Shown here piece by piece: positions 8,179-14,860 of a stretch of DNA of 31,277 nt. The translations under genes were made by a program, and so were the position numbers. The DNA lies in contig CAJGDO010000015.1 in assembly GCA_904502225.1 (NCBI GenBank), positions 1-31,277 on the forward strand, given 5' to 3'. Within the stretch, counting starts at the first letter, position 1; each line of letters opens with the position of its first letter. The notes below the pieces were generated by a model. It searched no databases and was not told the DNA's origin. It saw nothing but the letters and a program-made list of their open reading frames with translations. The DNA is from an uncultured Clostridia bacterium. Its GTDB lineage: Bacteria; Bacillota; Clostridia; Christensenellales; Borkfalkiaceae.

Positions 8179-8532
8179 ATGTTAAATTTATTATTAGCAC
8201 AAGACTGGACTTCTTACGTTATGATAGTTGTTTTAATGGTTGCAATTATCGGCTTATTCGTTTGGTCAAGTTATTCAAACAAGAAAAAACAAAAACAAGC
8301 ACAAGAAATGGTAAACGGTATCCAAATTGGCGACAAGGTTAAAACTATTGGTGGCGTTTGTGGATACGTTGCTGAAATCAACGATGCTGAAAACACTTTC
8401 GTTTTAAAGACCGGTATGGAAGGTCAAGAAAACTCTTTCGTTAAGTTTGACAAGGGTGCAATTTATCAAACAGCACCTGCTAAACCAAGAACAGAGAAAA
8501 AGGAAGACAAAGAAGAAAAGACTGCTGAATAA
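8179..8532 (+). CDS. yajC: Preprotein translocase subunit YajC
   Basis: YajC is a small accessory membrane protein of the Sec translocase, associated with SecDF. The 117-residue protein has one N-terminal membrane segment (about residues 13-31, ending VWSSYSNKKKQK), the conserved core GIQIGDKVKTIGGVCGYV, and a charged C-terminal tail rich in Lys and Glu. An AAGGAG site precedes the ATG. The position directly after tgt is classical. A strong hairpin terminator follows. Confidence 0.95.
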   Translation: MLNLLLAQDWTSYVMIVVLMVAIIGLFVWSSYSNKKKQKQAQEMVNGIQIGDKVKTIGGVCGYVAEINDAENTFVLKTGMEGQENSFVKFDKGAIYQTAPAKPRTEKKEDKEEKTAE

Positions 8533-8553
8533 TATTAGCATAAAAAACAAATT

Positions 8554-8592
8554 CCCCACATACAATTTATTAGTTTGTATGTGGGGTTTTTA
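8554..8592 (+). terminator. Terminator after yajC that also covers the next gene's ribosome site
   Basis: CCCCACATACAA (8554-8565) pairs with TTGTATGTGGGG (8575-8586), followed by TTTTTATT. The right arm ends in GGGG (8583-8586), 8 nt before the ATG of the next gene at 8595, and is the only candidate ribosome site for it. Confidence 0.85.
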
Positions 8593-8594
8593 TT

Positions 8595-8966
8595 ATGAGT
8601 GAGAAAGTGGGCTTTTTTTCTGGCATTATCAAAGGCGGGCTGACGGCGGTTATTATAACGCTTGTGGGCGTTTTGTTGTTTGCGGGAATTTGCAACTTCA
8701 CAATTTTTAACAACGGCGTCATTAAAGCCGTAAACCAGTTTATAAAAATTTTGGCAATTTTTTTGGGTTGTTCTTTTAATGTCCGTGGCAGTGGCGGGCT
8801 TGTTAAGGGTGGCGTTTTGGCACTTTTTTCAACCATTGTCACTTACTCGCTATTTTCCTTGTTTTGTGGAACTTCAGCGTTTAACCAAAACTTTTTGTTC
8901 GATTTAATCTTCACTGCCATAATCGGTGCGATTTCGGGGATTATTATAGTAAACGTAAAAAAATAA
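8595..8966 (+). CDS. TIGR04086 family small membrane protein
   Basis: This 123-residue protein has four predicted membrane helices (about residues 12-34, 46-59, 73-90 and 101-119), glycine-rich turns, and a short basic tail (NVKK). Size, layout and location directly after yajC fit the TIGR04086 family of Clostridia, which has no assigned function. Its ATG lies 8 nt after the right arm of the yajC terminator, so expression may depend on opening that hairpin or on read-through. Confidence 0.7.
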   Translation: MSEKVGFFSGIIKGGLTAVIITLVGVLLFAGICNFTIFNNGVIKAVNQFIKILAIFLGCSFNVRGSGGLVKGGVLALFSTIVTYSLFSLFCGTSAFNQNFLFDLIFTAIIGAISGIIIVNVKK

Positions 8967-8984
8967 AACAAAAATAGAAAAATA

Positions 8985-9017
8985 AAAACGGACTTGATTT
9001 CAAGTCCGTTTATTTTT
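8985..9017. terminator. Bidirectional terminator between the TIGR04086 gene and guaAB
   Basis: AAACGGACTTGA (8986-8997) pairs with TCAAGTCCGTTT (9000-9011). There is an A-rich run on the left and a T-rich run on the right, so the hairpin can work for both convergent transcripts. Confidence 0.9.
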
Positions 9018-9025
9018 TTAATTTA

Positions 9026-10006
9026 TTATTCCCACTCGATTGTTGCTGGGGCTTTAGGTGAGAGGTCGTATAACACTCTGCAAACGCCCTTAACTTCACT
9101 TAAAATTCTGTCGGTGATTTTCTTTAACACTGTCCAGTCGATTTCCGGAACGGTTGCACTCATTGCATCAACAGTGTTTACCGCTCTGATAATTACAGGC
9201 CAGTCAAAAACACGTTTGCCGTCTCTGACACCGGTTGAACGGAAGTCAGGAACAACGGTAAAGAATTGCCAAACCTTGTCGGTTAAGCCAGCATTGTCAA
9301 ATTCTTCTCTTAAAATAGCGTCTGATTCACGGAGAGCGTGTAGCCTTTCTCTTTCGATTTCGCCAAGACATCTAACGCCAAGGCCTGGGCCAGGGAATGG
9401 TTGGCGTGCAACCATGCTCTTTGGTAAGCCCAATGCATAACCAACAACTCTAACTTCATCTTTATATAAAAGTTTAACAGGTTCAACCAATTCAAATTGC
9501 AAGTCTTCAGGAAGACCGCCAACGTTGTGGTGTGCTTTAACGCCGTCACTTTCAATAATATCAGGATAGATAGTGCCCTGTGCTAAAAATTCAATGCCTT
9601 GAAGTTTTCTTGCTTCTTCTTCAAAAATACGGATAAATTCAGCACCGATAATTTTTCTTTTAGTTTCAGGGTCGGTAATACCTTTAAGTTTTTCTAAATA
9701 ACGTTCTGTTGCGTCAATATAAACCAAGTTCGCATCAAGACCTTTTTGGAAAATTTCAATAACTTGTTCGCTTTCGCCCTTTCTCATAAGCCCGTGGTTA
9801 ACGTGCACGCAAACCAACTGTTTGCCGATAGCCTTAATTAAAAGTGCTGCGACAACCGAACTGTCCACCCCGCCAGAGAGAGCGAGCAAAACTTTTTTGT
9901 CGCCAACTTGTTCTTTGATAAGTTTAACTTGTTCATCAATAAACTTGTTTGCAAGTTCAACTGTTGTAATTCTTTCCATATTTTCAGGTCTTTTGTTTGC
10001 GTCCAT
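9026..10006 (-). CDS. guaAB: GMP synthetase ATP-pyrophosphatase subunit (GuaA C-terminal domains only)
   Basis: The protein converts XMP to GMP using ATP and ammonia. The 326 residues contain only the ATP-pyrophosphatase domain (P-loop LALSGGVDSS near residue 43) and the GMP synthase dimerisation domain (RQPFPGPGLGVRCLGE, ending DLSPKAPATIEWE). The glutaminase domain that normally forms the first ~200 residues of bacterial GuaA is missing. The start is secure: GGAGA lies at 10013-10017 and a clear promoter further upstream, so the gene is not a truncated fragment. This two-subunit form is usual in Archaea. A separate glutaminase subunit is expected elsewhere, as none lies in the window. Confidence 0.93.
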   Translation of the reverse strand: MDANKRPENMERITTVELANKFIDEQVKLIKEQVGDKKVLLALSGGVDSSVVAALLIKAIGKQLVCVHVNHGLMRKGESEQVIEIFQKGLDANLVYIDATERYLEKLKGITDPETKRKIIGAEFIRIFEEEARKLQGIEFLAQGTIYPDIIESDGVKAHHNVGGLPEDLQFELVEPVKLLYKDEVRVVGYALGLPKSMVARQPFPGPGLGVRCLGEIERERLHALRESDAILREEFDNAGLTDKVWQFFTVVPDFRSTGVRDGKRVFDWPVIIRAVNTVDAMSATVPEIDWTVLKKITDRILSEVKGVCRVLYDLSPKAPATIEWE

Positions 10007-10035
10007 AATTTATCTCCAAAATCTAATTTTATATA

Positions 10036-10065
10036 ATTATACACCACAAAAAAGCATTTTGACAA
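10036..10065 (-). promoter_or_regulatory. Predicted sigma-A promoter of the GMP synthetase gene
   Basis: On the minus strand: TTGTCA (10060-10065), an 18-nt spacer, and TATAAT (10036-10041). The leader is only about 25 nt, too short for a purine riboswitch. Confidence 0.7.
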
Positions 10066-10215
10066 GTTAATTTTACACAAAATTTTTGCCTTATATATAA
10101 TTTTTTCTAAACATTATTATAAAAAGATAAAATAGGTTAAGCAATTTTGCTAAAACTTAAACCCTTTTAGCGTATTTTATTTGCTTTTTCACAAATACTA
10201 TTTTAAAAATTTTTT

Positions 10216-10938
10216 ATGGATAAATTGCCTAACTTTAAACAAAATAAAACCGAAAAACCGCTTGCTATTTTAATCATTTTAAGTGGCTTAACGGGTATTT
10301 TTTTATGCTTAATTAACGCTCAATACGATGGCTATTCGCACTGGACAAAACGGCTGTTATACTTTACAAACCAGTCAAATATTTGGGTTATAATAATTTA
10401 CTTTTTGTCGATTTTGCCCTTTGCAAAAAAGCACAAAGAAAGCGTGTTTTTTTGCAAGTATATTTTCACCGTTTGCATCACTTTAACGGCACTTATGTTT
10501 TGCTGTTTTTTAGGGCCTTTTGCCGACAAAAGTTATCATGCTTGGTCGATAAGCGGAATTTTAACACACGCTATTACACCCGCCCTTGTGCTGTGCGATT
10601 TTGCAATTCAAAAACAACGATTTTTGATAAATAAAAAGGCGATATTTTACACATTAATACCGCCTATAATTTATTTGATTTTAACTTCAATTTTGTTTTT
10701 TATTAACCTTGATTTTGGACGGGGTGAAAATTTCCCTTACTTTTTTATGAACTATTTTTCGCCAGCAAAACTAGTGGGTTTTTCAAGCGTTCTGCCTTAT
10801 TTTATGGGTGCATTTTATTGGTTGATTTTGATACTTTTTTTAATCTTATTTCTTGGTTTTTTCTTTCAAAAACTCAACAATAATTTGTGTGGAAAATTCA
10901 GCCTAAAAAAAGATAAATCCACAACCAAAAACCGTTAG
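10216..10938 (+). CDS. Pr6Pr-like six-helix membrane protein
   Basis: A 240-residue integral membrane protein with about six hydrophobic helices. Two conserved spots match the Pr6Pr family, which resembles the eukaryotic FAR-17a/AIG1 proteins: YFTNQSN (Thr51) and THAITPALVLCDF (His118). In AIG1 the catalytic residues are a Thr and a His in similar settings, so a lipid-hydrolase role is possible but only inferred. No ribosome site precedes the ATG. The last 36 nt overlap the 3' end of azlD on the other strand. Codon use is rich in Phe and Lys, in keeping with a membrane protein. Confidence 0.7.
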   Translation: MDKLPNFKQNKTEKPLAILIILSGLTGIFLCLINAQYDGYSHWTKRLLYFTNQSNIWVIIIYFLSILPFAKKHKESVFFCKYIFTVCITLTALMFCCFLGPFADKSYHAWSISGILTHAITPALVLCDFAIQKQRFLINKKAIFYTLIPPIIYLILTSILFFINLDFGRGENFPYFFMNYFSPAKLVGFSSVLPYFMGAFYWLILILFLILFLGFFFQKLNNNLCGKFSLKKDKSTTKNR

Positions 10939-11214
10939 GCAAGCAAATATGGCAACCGTTAAAAGTGAACGCTTAAACACCGCCAAAACAACTGCGACAA
11001 CCGTGCCGATAAGTGCGGTGTAAAAATTGCCCGTCGAGTATAAAATATATGGAAAAGTCATAGCCGATAAAACGGCGTAAGGGATATAATAAAGCACGCT
11101 TAAAAGATATTTTGAGCGTATTTTTTTTCTAAAACAAACAAGTGGCAACATTCTTATAAGGTAGGTGACGCCTGCCATCGAGAGAATCATTAGAAACATT
11201 TTAAGTAGGTCCAT
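10903..11214 (-). CDS. azlD: Branched-chain amino acid transport protein AzlD
   Basis: AzlD is the small partner of the AzlC exporter for branched-chain amino acids and analogues. The 103-residue protein has four hydrophobic segments and the family features YLIRMLPLVCFRKKI near the N-terminus and LYYIPYAVLSAMTFP in the middle. Its ATG directly follows the azlC stop (TAG-ATG), and its ribosome site AAGGAGGG lies inside the last codons of azlC, so the two are translationally coupled. The 3' end overlaps the convergent membrane-protein gene by 36 nt, and no terminator is visible. Confidence 0.93.
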   Translation of the reverse strand: MDLLKMFLMILSMAGVTYLIRMLPLVCFRKKIRSKYLLSVLYYIPYAVLSAMTFPYILYSTGNFYTALIGTVVAVVLAVFKRSLLTVAIFACLTVFGCGFIFF

Positions 11215-11949
11215 CTAATCACCCTCCTTTTGACAATTTTTGTTATTTTCTTCTTGTGCGATAGGGAAGAAGTATGCCGTTATAAGTGCCGAAACCACTG
11301 CACTTATAATGTATCTAAATCCGTTTGGAAGGTTGGCGAAAATCGGGATAAAATAAAATGCCGAACTCAACGCCGTTGCCATTAAAACACAAGGCAAAAC
11401 GCCTTTAACCGAAATGGCTGGCGGAATTATGATTGCAATAAACATAGCGTAAAGAGCAATCCCCAAAGCATTGGTTATTTGAACGGGAAGTGAAGAGCCT
11501 GCAACCGCACCCAAAAGCGTGCCCGTTGCCCAACCAATATAAGGCAAAATCACAAGCCCGAAAAAGTACTTTTTGTTGATGAGCCCACGCTTGTTAGAGG
11601 CAACGGCAAAAATCTCGTCAGTGACAAATGCCGAAAGAAAAAATCTTTGCCCGATAGAAAAACTTTCATCCACCTTTTGCGAAAGGGTTAAACTCATTAA
11701 AAAGTACCTTGAATTTATTATAAGTTGGGTTAAAATAATTTCCAAAAAAGTGCCGAGCGATGCAATTACCGTAAGCCCAGCAAGTTGGCCAGCAGAAGTA
11801 AGGTTGGTCATAGAAATAAACAAACTCATATAAAAAGGAATGCCTAATATGCTCGCTTGCACACCAAAGGCAAACGACACCGATAAATACCCAAGCCCGA
11901 TAGGGAGCCCGTCGCTTATTCCGTTGTTAAAACTCAACTTTTTACTCAT
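11215..11949 (-). CDS. azlC: Branched-chain amino acid permease AzlC
   Basis: AzlC is the large subunit of the AzlCD exporter. The 244-residue membrane protein starts with the typical GLPIGLGYLSVSFAFGVQAS and contains MTNLTSAGQLAG and LTQLIINSRYFLMSLTLSQK, both characteristic of the family. It is first of a two-gene operon with azlD, from its own promoter at 12004-12032. The ribosome site is weak. Family members export branched-chain amino acids; which amino acid is moved here cannot be told. Confidence 0.94.
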   Translation of the reverse strand: MSKKLSFNNGISDGLPIGLGYLSVSFAFGVQASILGIPFYMSLFISMTNLTSAGQLAGLTVIASLGTFLEIILTQLIINSRYFLMSLTLSQKVDESFSIGQRFFLSAFVTDEIFAVASNKRGLINKKYFFGLVILPYIGWATGTLLGAVAGSSLPVQITNALGIALYAMFIAIIIPPAISVKGVLPCVLMATALSSAFYFIPIFANLPNGFRYIISAVVSALITAYFFPIAQEENNKNCQKEGD

Positions 11950-12003
11950 TTTGTACTATACTACCAACTTTTGTTAATTTTTAACATTTTTATTGTAATA
12001 ATT

Positions 12004-12032
12004 ATTGTATCACAAGCCTAAAATATTAGCAA
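12004..12032 (-). promoter_or_regulatory. Predicted sigma-A promoter of azlCD
   Basis: On the minus strand: TTGCTA (12027-12032), a 17-nt spacer, and TACAAT (12004-12009). Confidence 0.6.
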
Positions 12033-12166
12033 CAAAATTATATAAAAATTGCTTAAACCCACCAAAAAAGTTATTAAAAAGGAATAAAGCCAATAAAAAC
12101 AAGGCTTATATAACAAAAATGATATACCGTTATGAAAAAAAGATATTAAATAAGTAAAGTAAATAA

Positions 12167-12195
12167 TTTACAAAATGGCTATATTTTGTTATAAT
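12167..12195 (+). promoter_or_regulatory. Predicted sigma-A promoter of the fumC-hdr-flx-frd operon
   Basis: TTTACA (12167-12172), a 17-nt spacer, and a perfect TATAAT (12190-12195). It is the only strong promoter seen before the ten-gene operon; start near 12202, giving a leader of about 75 nt. Confidence 0.7.
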
Positions 12196-12278
12196 ATAAT
12201 TCCAATAATGGTGGAGTAGAGTAATTTATTCTAAATTAATATTATAAATTTTTACAAATTCAAGGAGAAAAAAAGATT

Positions 12279-13655
12279 ATGGACTATCGTATTGAACACG
12301 ATTCTATGGGTGAAATGAAAGTGCCTGCAGACAGGTATTGGGCGGCACAAACTCAACGTTCTTCGGAGAACTTTAAAATTGGCGTTGGTATTGAAATTAT
12401 GCCAAGAGAAATTACCAAGGCTTTCGGTATTCTTAAAAAGGCGGCAGCAGAAGCAAACAACGTGCTTAAACCAGAAAAGATGACCGATAAAAAACTTTCG
12501 GCAATTTCAAAAGCGTGTGATGAAGTTATCAGTGGCGACTTGAACGGGCATTTCCCACTTGTTGTTTGGCAAACTGGTTCTGGCACGCAATCAAACATGA
12601 ACGCAAACGAAGTTATTGCAAATCGTGGAAACGAAATCGCTGGGGAAAAGATTTTGCACCCAAACGACGATATCAATATGAGTCAATCATCAAACGATAC
12701 TTTCCCAACTGCTATGCACATATCAGCAGTTATTGCAGTTGAAGATAAACTTATCCCTGCCGTTCAAGATTTAATCAACACCTTCAAGCGTTTAGAAGAC
12801 GACCACCAAGGCGTTGTTAAATGTGGTAGAACGCACCTTCAAGATGCAACCCCAATTACTTTCAGCCAAGAAATCAGTGGTTGGAGAACGAGTTTAGAGC
12901 GTGACGTTGAACTTCTTAAACTTGCAATCAAACCTTTATCAGAACTTGCACTTGGCGGAACGGCTGTTGGCACGGGCTTAAACGCACCAAAAGGCTTTGA
13001 CACTTTGGTTGCTGAAAAAGTTTCTGCTATCACGGGCAAGGCGTTCACAACGGCTGGCAATAAATTCCACGCTTTGACAAGTAAAGATGAAATCGTGTTC
13101 GCTCACGGTGCGATTAAAGCACTTGCTTGCGATATGATGAAGATTGCTAACGACGTTAGATGGCTTGCAAGTGGACCAAGAGACGGTTTAGGGGAAATCT
13201 TTATTCCAGAAAATGAACCAGGCTCATCAATTATGCCAGGTAAGGTAAACCCAACCCAATGCGAAGCGGTGACAATGGTTGCCGTTCAAGTTATGGGTAA
13301 TGACGTTGCAGTTGGTATGGCTGCATCACAAGGCAACTTTGAACTAAACGTATTTATGCCTGTTTGTATTTACAACTTCTTGCAATCAGCAAGGTTATTA
13401 GCAGAAGCAATCGTTTCATTCAACGTAAACTGTGCCGTTGGCATCAGTGCAAATAGAGAAAAAATGAACCACAATTTACACAACTCTTTAATGCTTGTCA
13501 CAGCATTAAATCCATACATTGGTTATGAAAACGCTGCAAAGACGGCTAAAAAGGCGTATAAGGACGGCGTTTCATTAAAAGAAGCGTGTGTAGAATTAGG
13601 TTTCTTAACAGCGGAAAAATTCGATGAAGTTTTCCACCCTGAAAAAATGGTTTAA
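12279..13655 (+). CDS. fumC: Class II fumarate hydratase
   Basis: FumC reversibly hydrates fumarate to malate and does not need an iron-sulfur cluster. The 458-residue length is standard. Family signatures are GSGTQSNMNANEVIANRG near residue 103, SQSSNDTFPTAMH near 137, TPITFSQEISGW near 190, and the catalytic loop GSSIMPGKVNPTQCEA near 316. An AAGGAG site precedes the ATG. It is first in the operon that also encodes a fumarate reductase, with 17 nt to hdrB, so here it most likely runs from malate to fumarate, feeding the reductase. Confidence 0.96.
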   Translation: MDYRIEHDSMGEMKVPADRYWAAQTQRSSENFKIGVGIEIMPREITKAFGILKKAAAEANNVLKPEKMTDKKLSAISKACDEVISGDLNGHFPLVVWQTGSGTQSNMNANEVIANRGNEIAGEKILHPNDDINMSQSSNDTFPTAMHISAVIAVEDKLIPAVQDLINTFKRLEDDHQGVVKCGRTHLQDATPITFSQEISGWRTSLERDVELLKLAIKPLSELALGGTAVGTGLNAPKGFDTLVAEKVSAITGKAFTTAGNKFHALTSKDEIVFAHGAIKALACDMMKIANDVRWLASGPRDGLGEIFIPENEPGSSIMPGKVNPTQCEAVTMVAVQVMGNDVAVGMAASQGNFELNVFMPVCIYNFLQSARLLAEAIVSFNVNCAVGISANREKMNHNLHNSLMLVTALNPYIGYENAAKTAKKAYKDGVSLKEACVELGFLTAEKFDEVFHPEKMV

Positions 13656-13672
13656 GGAGAAAAGGAAAAAAT

Positions 13673-14449
13673 ATGAAAGCAAGTTATTTTCCTGGTTGTA
13701 CGTTAAAGACCAAAGCAAAAGACCTTGATAAATATGCAAGAAAGTGTGCAGAAGTTTTGGGCGTTGAACTTGAAGAAATTAAAGAATGGCAATGTTGCGG
13801 TGGCGTTTTTACCACGAGTAAAGATGAACTTGCAACCAAACTTTCATCAGTGCGTGCTTTAAGCGAGGCAAACAAGAAAAATCAACCTTTAGTTTCAGTT
13901 TGTTCGGCTTGCCACAACGTGTTAAAGCAAACAAACCAAATGATGAAAGATAATGGCGAATCAGCAAGCCACGTGAACAACTATATCGCCCCAGAAACTT
14001 ACAACGGCGAAACCGAAGTTATACATTATCTTGAACTTTTAAGAGATAAAATCGGGTTTGATAAAATTAAAGAAAAGGTTGTCAATCCACTTACAGGCAA
14101 AAAAATCGCTGCATACTACGGATGCTTGTTGTTAAGACCTGGCAAGGTTATGGCAATGGATGACGTTGAAAATCCAACCATTATTGAGGACTTGATAAGG
14201 GCGATTGGTGCTGAACCAGTGATTTATTCATACAGAAACGAATGCTGTGGTGGATATATCGCATTAGAAAGCAAAGATTTAGCAAAAGCAAAAAGCCAAA
14301 AGGTAGTTGATAACGCAAAGCAAAAGGGTGCTGAAATGATTATCACGGCTTGCCCACTTTGCTTATATAACTTAAAAAAGAACGGTGCAGATATTCCGGT
14401 TGTTTACATAACCGAAATTCTTGCAGAGGCGTTAGGCGTAAAGGAGTAA
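13673..14449 (+). CDS. hdrB: Heterodisulfide reductase-like subunit B (HdrB)
   Basis: HdrB proteins carry two CCG domains; in methanogens each binds a non-cubane [4Fe-4S] cluster that splits the CoM-S-S-CoB disulfide. Both motifs are complete here: Cys9, Cys41-Cys42, Cys77, Cys80, and Cys151, Cys191-Cys192, Cys227, Cys230. The length of 258 aa is slightly under the family norm. With all ligands kept, the protein is probably redox active. The substrate is not CoM-CoB in a bacterium; it may be another disulfide, or HdrB may pass electrons to the FrdB encoded in the same operon. AAGGAG lies 10 nt or more upstream and hdrC follows after 6 nt. Confidence 0.92.
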   Translation: MKASYFPGCTLKTKAKDLDKYARKCAEVLGVELEEIKEWQCCGGVFTTSKDELATKLSSVRALSEANKKNQPLVSVCSACHNVLKQTNQMMKDNGESASHVNNYIAPETYNGETEVIHYLELLRDKIGFDKIKEKVVNPLTGKKIAAYYGCLLLRPGKVMAMDDVENPTIIEDLIRAIGAEPVIYSYRNECCGGYIALESKDLAKAKSQKVVDNAKQKGAEMIITACPLCLYNLKKNGADIPVVYITEILAEALGVKE

Positions 14450-14455
14450 GTACAA

Positions 14456-14848
14456 ATGGAAATGGATAATAAAAAGGTATGTGACGAAATTATTCGTCGC
14501 AGTGGCGTTAATCCAAGAAAGTGTATGAAATGCGGTAAATGTTCGGGAACTTGCCCTGCTTACGATGAAATGGAATATCACCCACATCAATTCGTATACA
14601 TGGTGGAAAGTGGCGACATTGAACCACTTTTAAAATCAAAATCAATTTATCGTTGTTTAACCTGCTTTGCTTGTGTGGATAGATGCCCAAGGGGTGTTGA
14701 ACCTGCAAAGTTAATCGAAGCAGTTCGTCTTGAAGCAGTTAGGGCACAAGGTAATAATCACTTAAAGCCTGACCAACTTCCAGATTTATTAGATGAAGAT
14801 ATGCCACAACAGGCTATCGTCAGTGCATTTAGAAAATACACAAAGTAA
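14456..14848 (+). CDS. hdrC: Heterodisulfide reductase-like subunit C (HdrC)
   Basis: HdrC is a small two-cluster ferredoxin-like subunit that wires HdrA to HdrB. The 130-residue protein has two classical [4Fe-4S] motifs: Cys23, 26, 29, 33 (CMKCGKCSGTCP) and Cys67, 70, 73, 77 (CLTCFACVDRCP). The length fits soluble HdrC rather than the membrane-linked HdrE type. It lies 6 nt after hdrB and 12 nt before hdrA. The start is the first of two nearby ATGs; the second, two codons later, cannot be excluded. Confidence 0.93.
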   Translation: MEMDNKKVCDEIIRRSGVNPRKCMKCGKCSGTCPAYDEMEYHPHQFVYMVESGDIEPLLKSKSIYRCLTCFACVDRCPRGVEPAKLIEAVRLEAVRAQGNNHLKPDQLPDLLDEDMPQQAIVSAFRKYTK

Positions 14849-14860
14849 AGGAGAAAAATA

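Larger units (their letters stand above)
11950..12278. other. Divergent intergenic region between azlC and fumC (329 nt)
   Basis: It contains the azlC promoter (minus strand) and the fumC promoter (plus strand). Between them a small inverted repeat, AAGCC (about 12086) with GGCTT (about 12102), could be an operator or a weak hairpin. The fumC leader is about 75 nt. No reading frame with a ribosome site was found. Confidence 0.6.

Noticed and set aside
10007..10065. Purine riboswitch before the GMP synthetase gene
   Set aside because: The predicted leader is only about 25 nt, far too short for the aptamer, and no purine-aptamer core is visible.
12119..12157. Short reading frame of 12 codons before fumC
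   Set aside because: It has no ribosome site and lies upstream of the predicted fumC promoter, so it is not a leader peptide.
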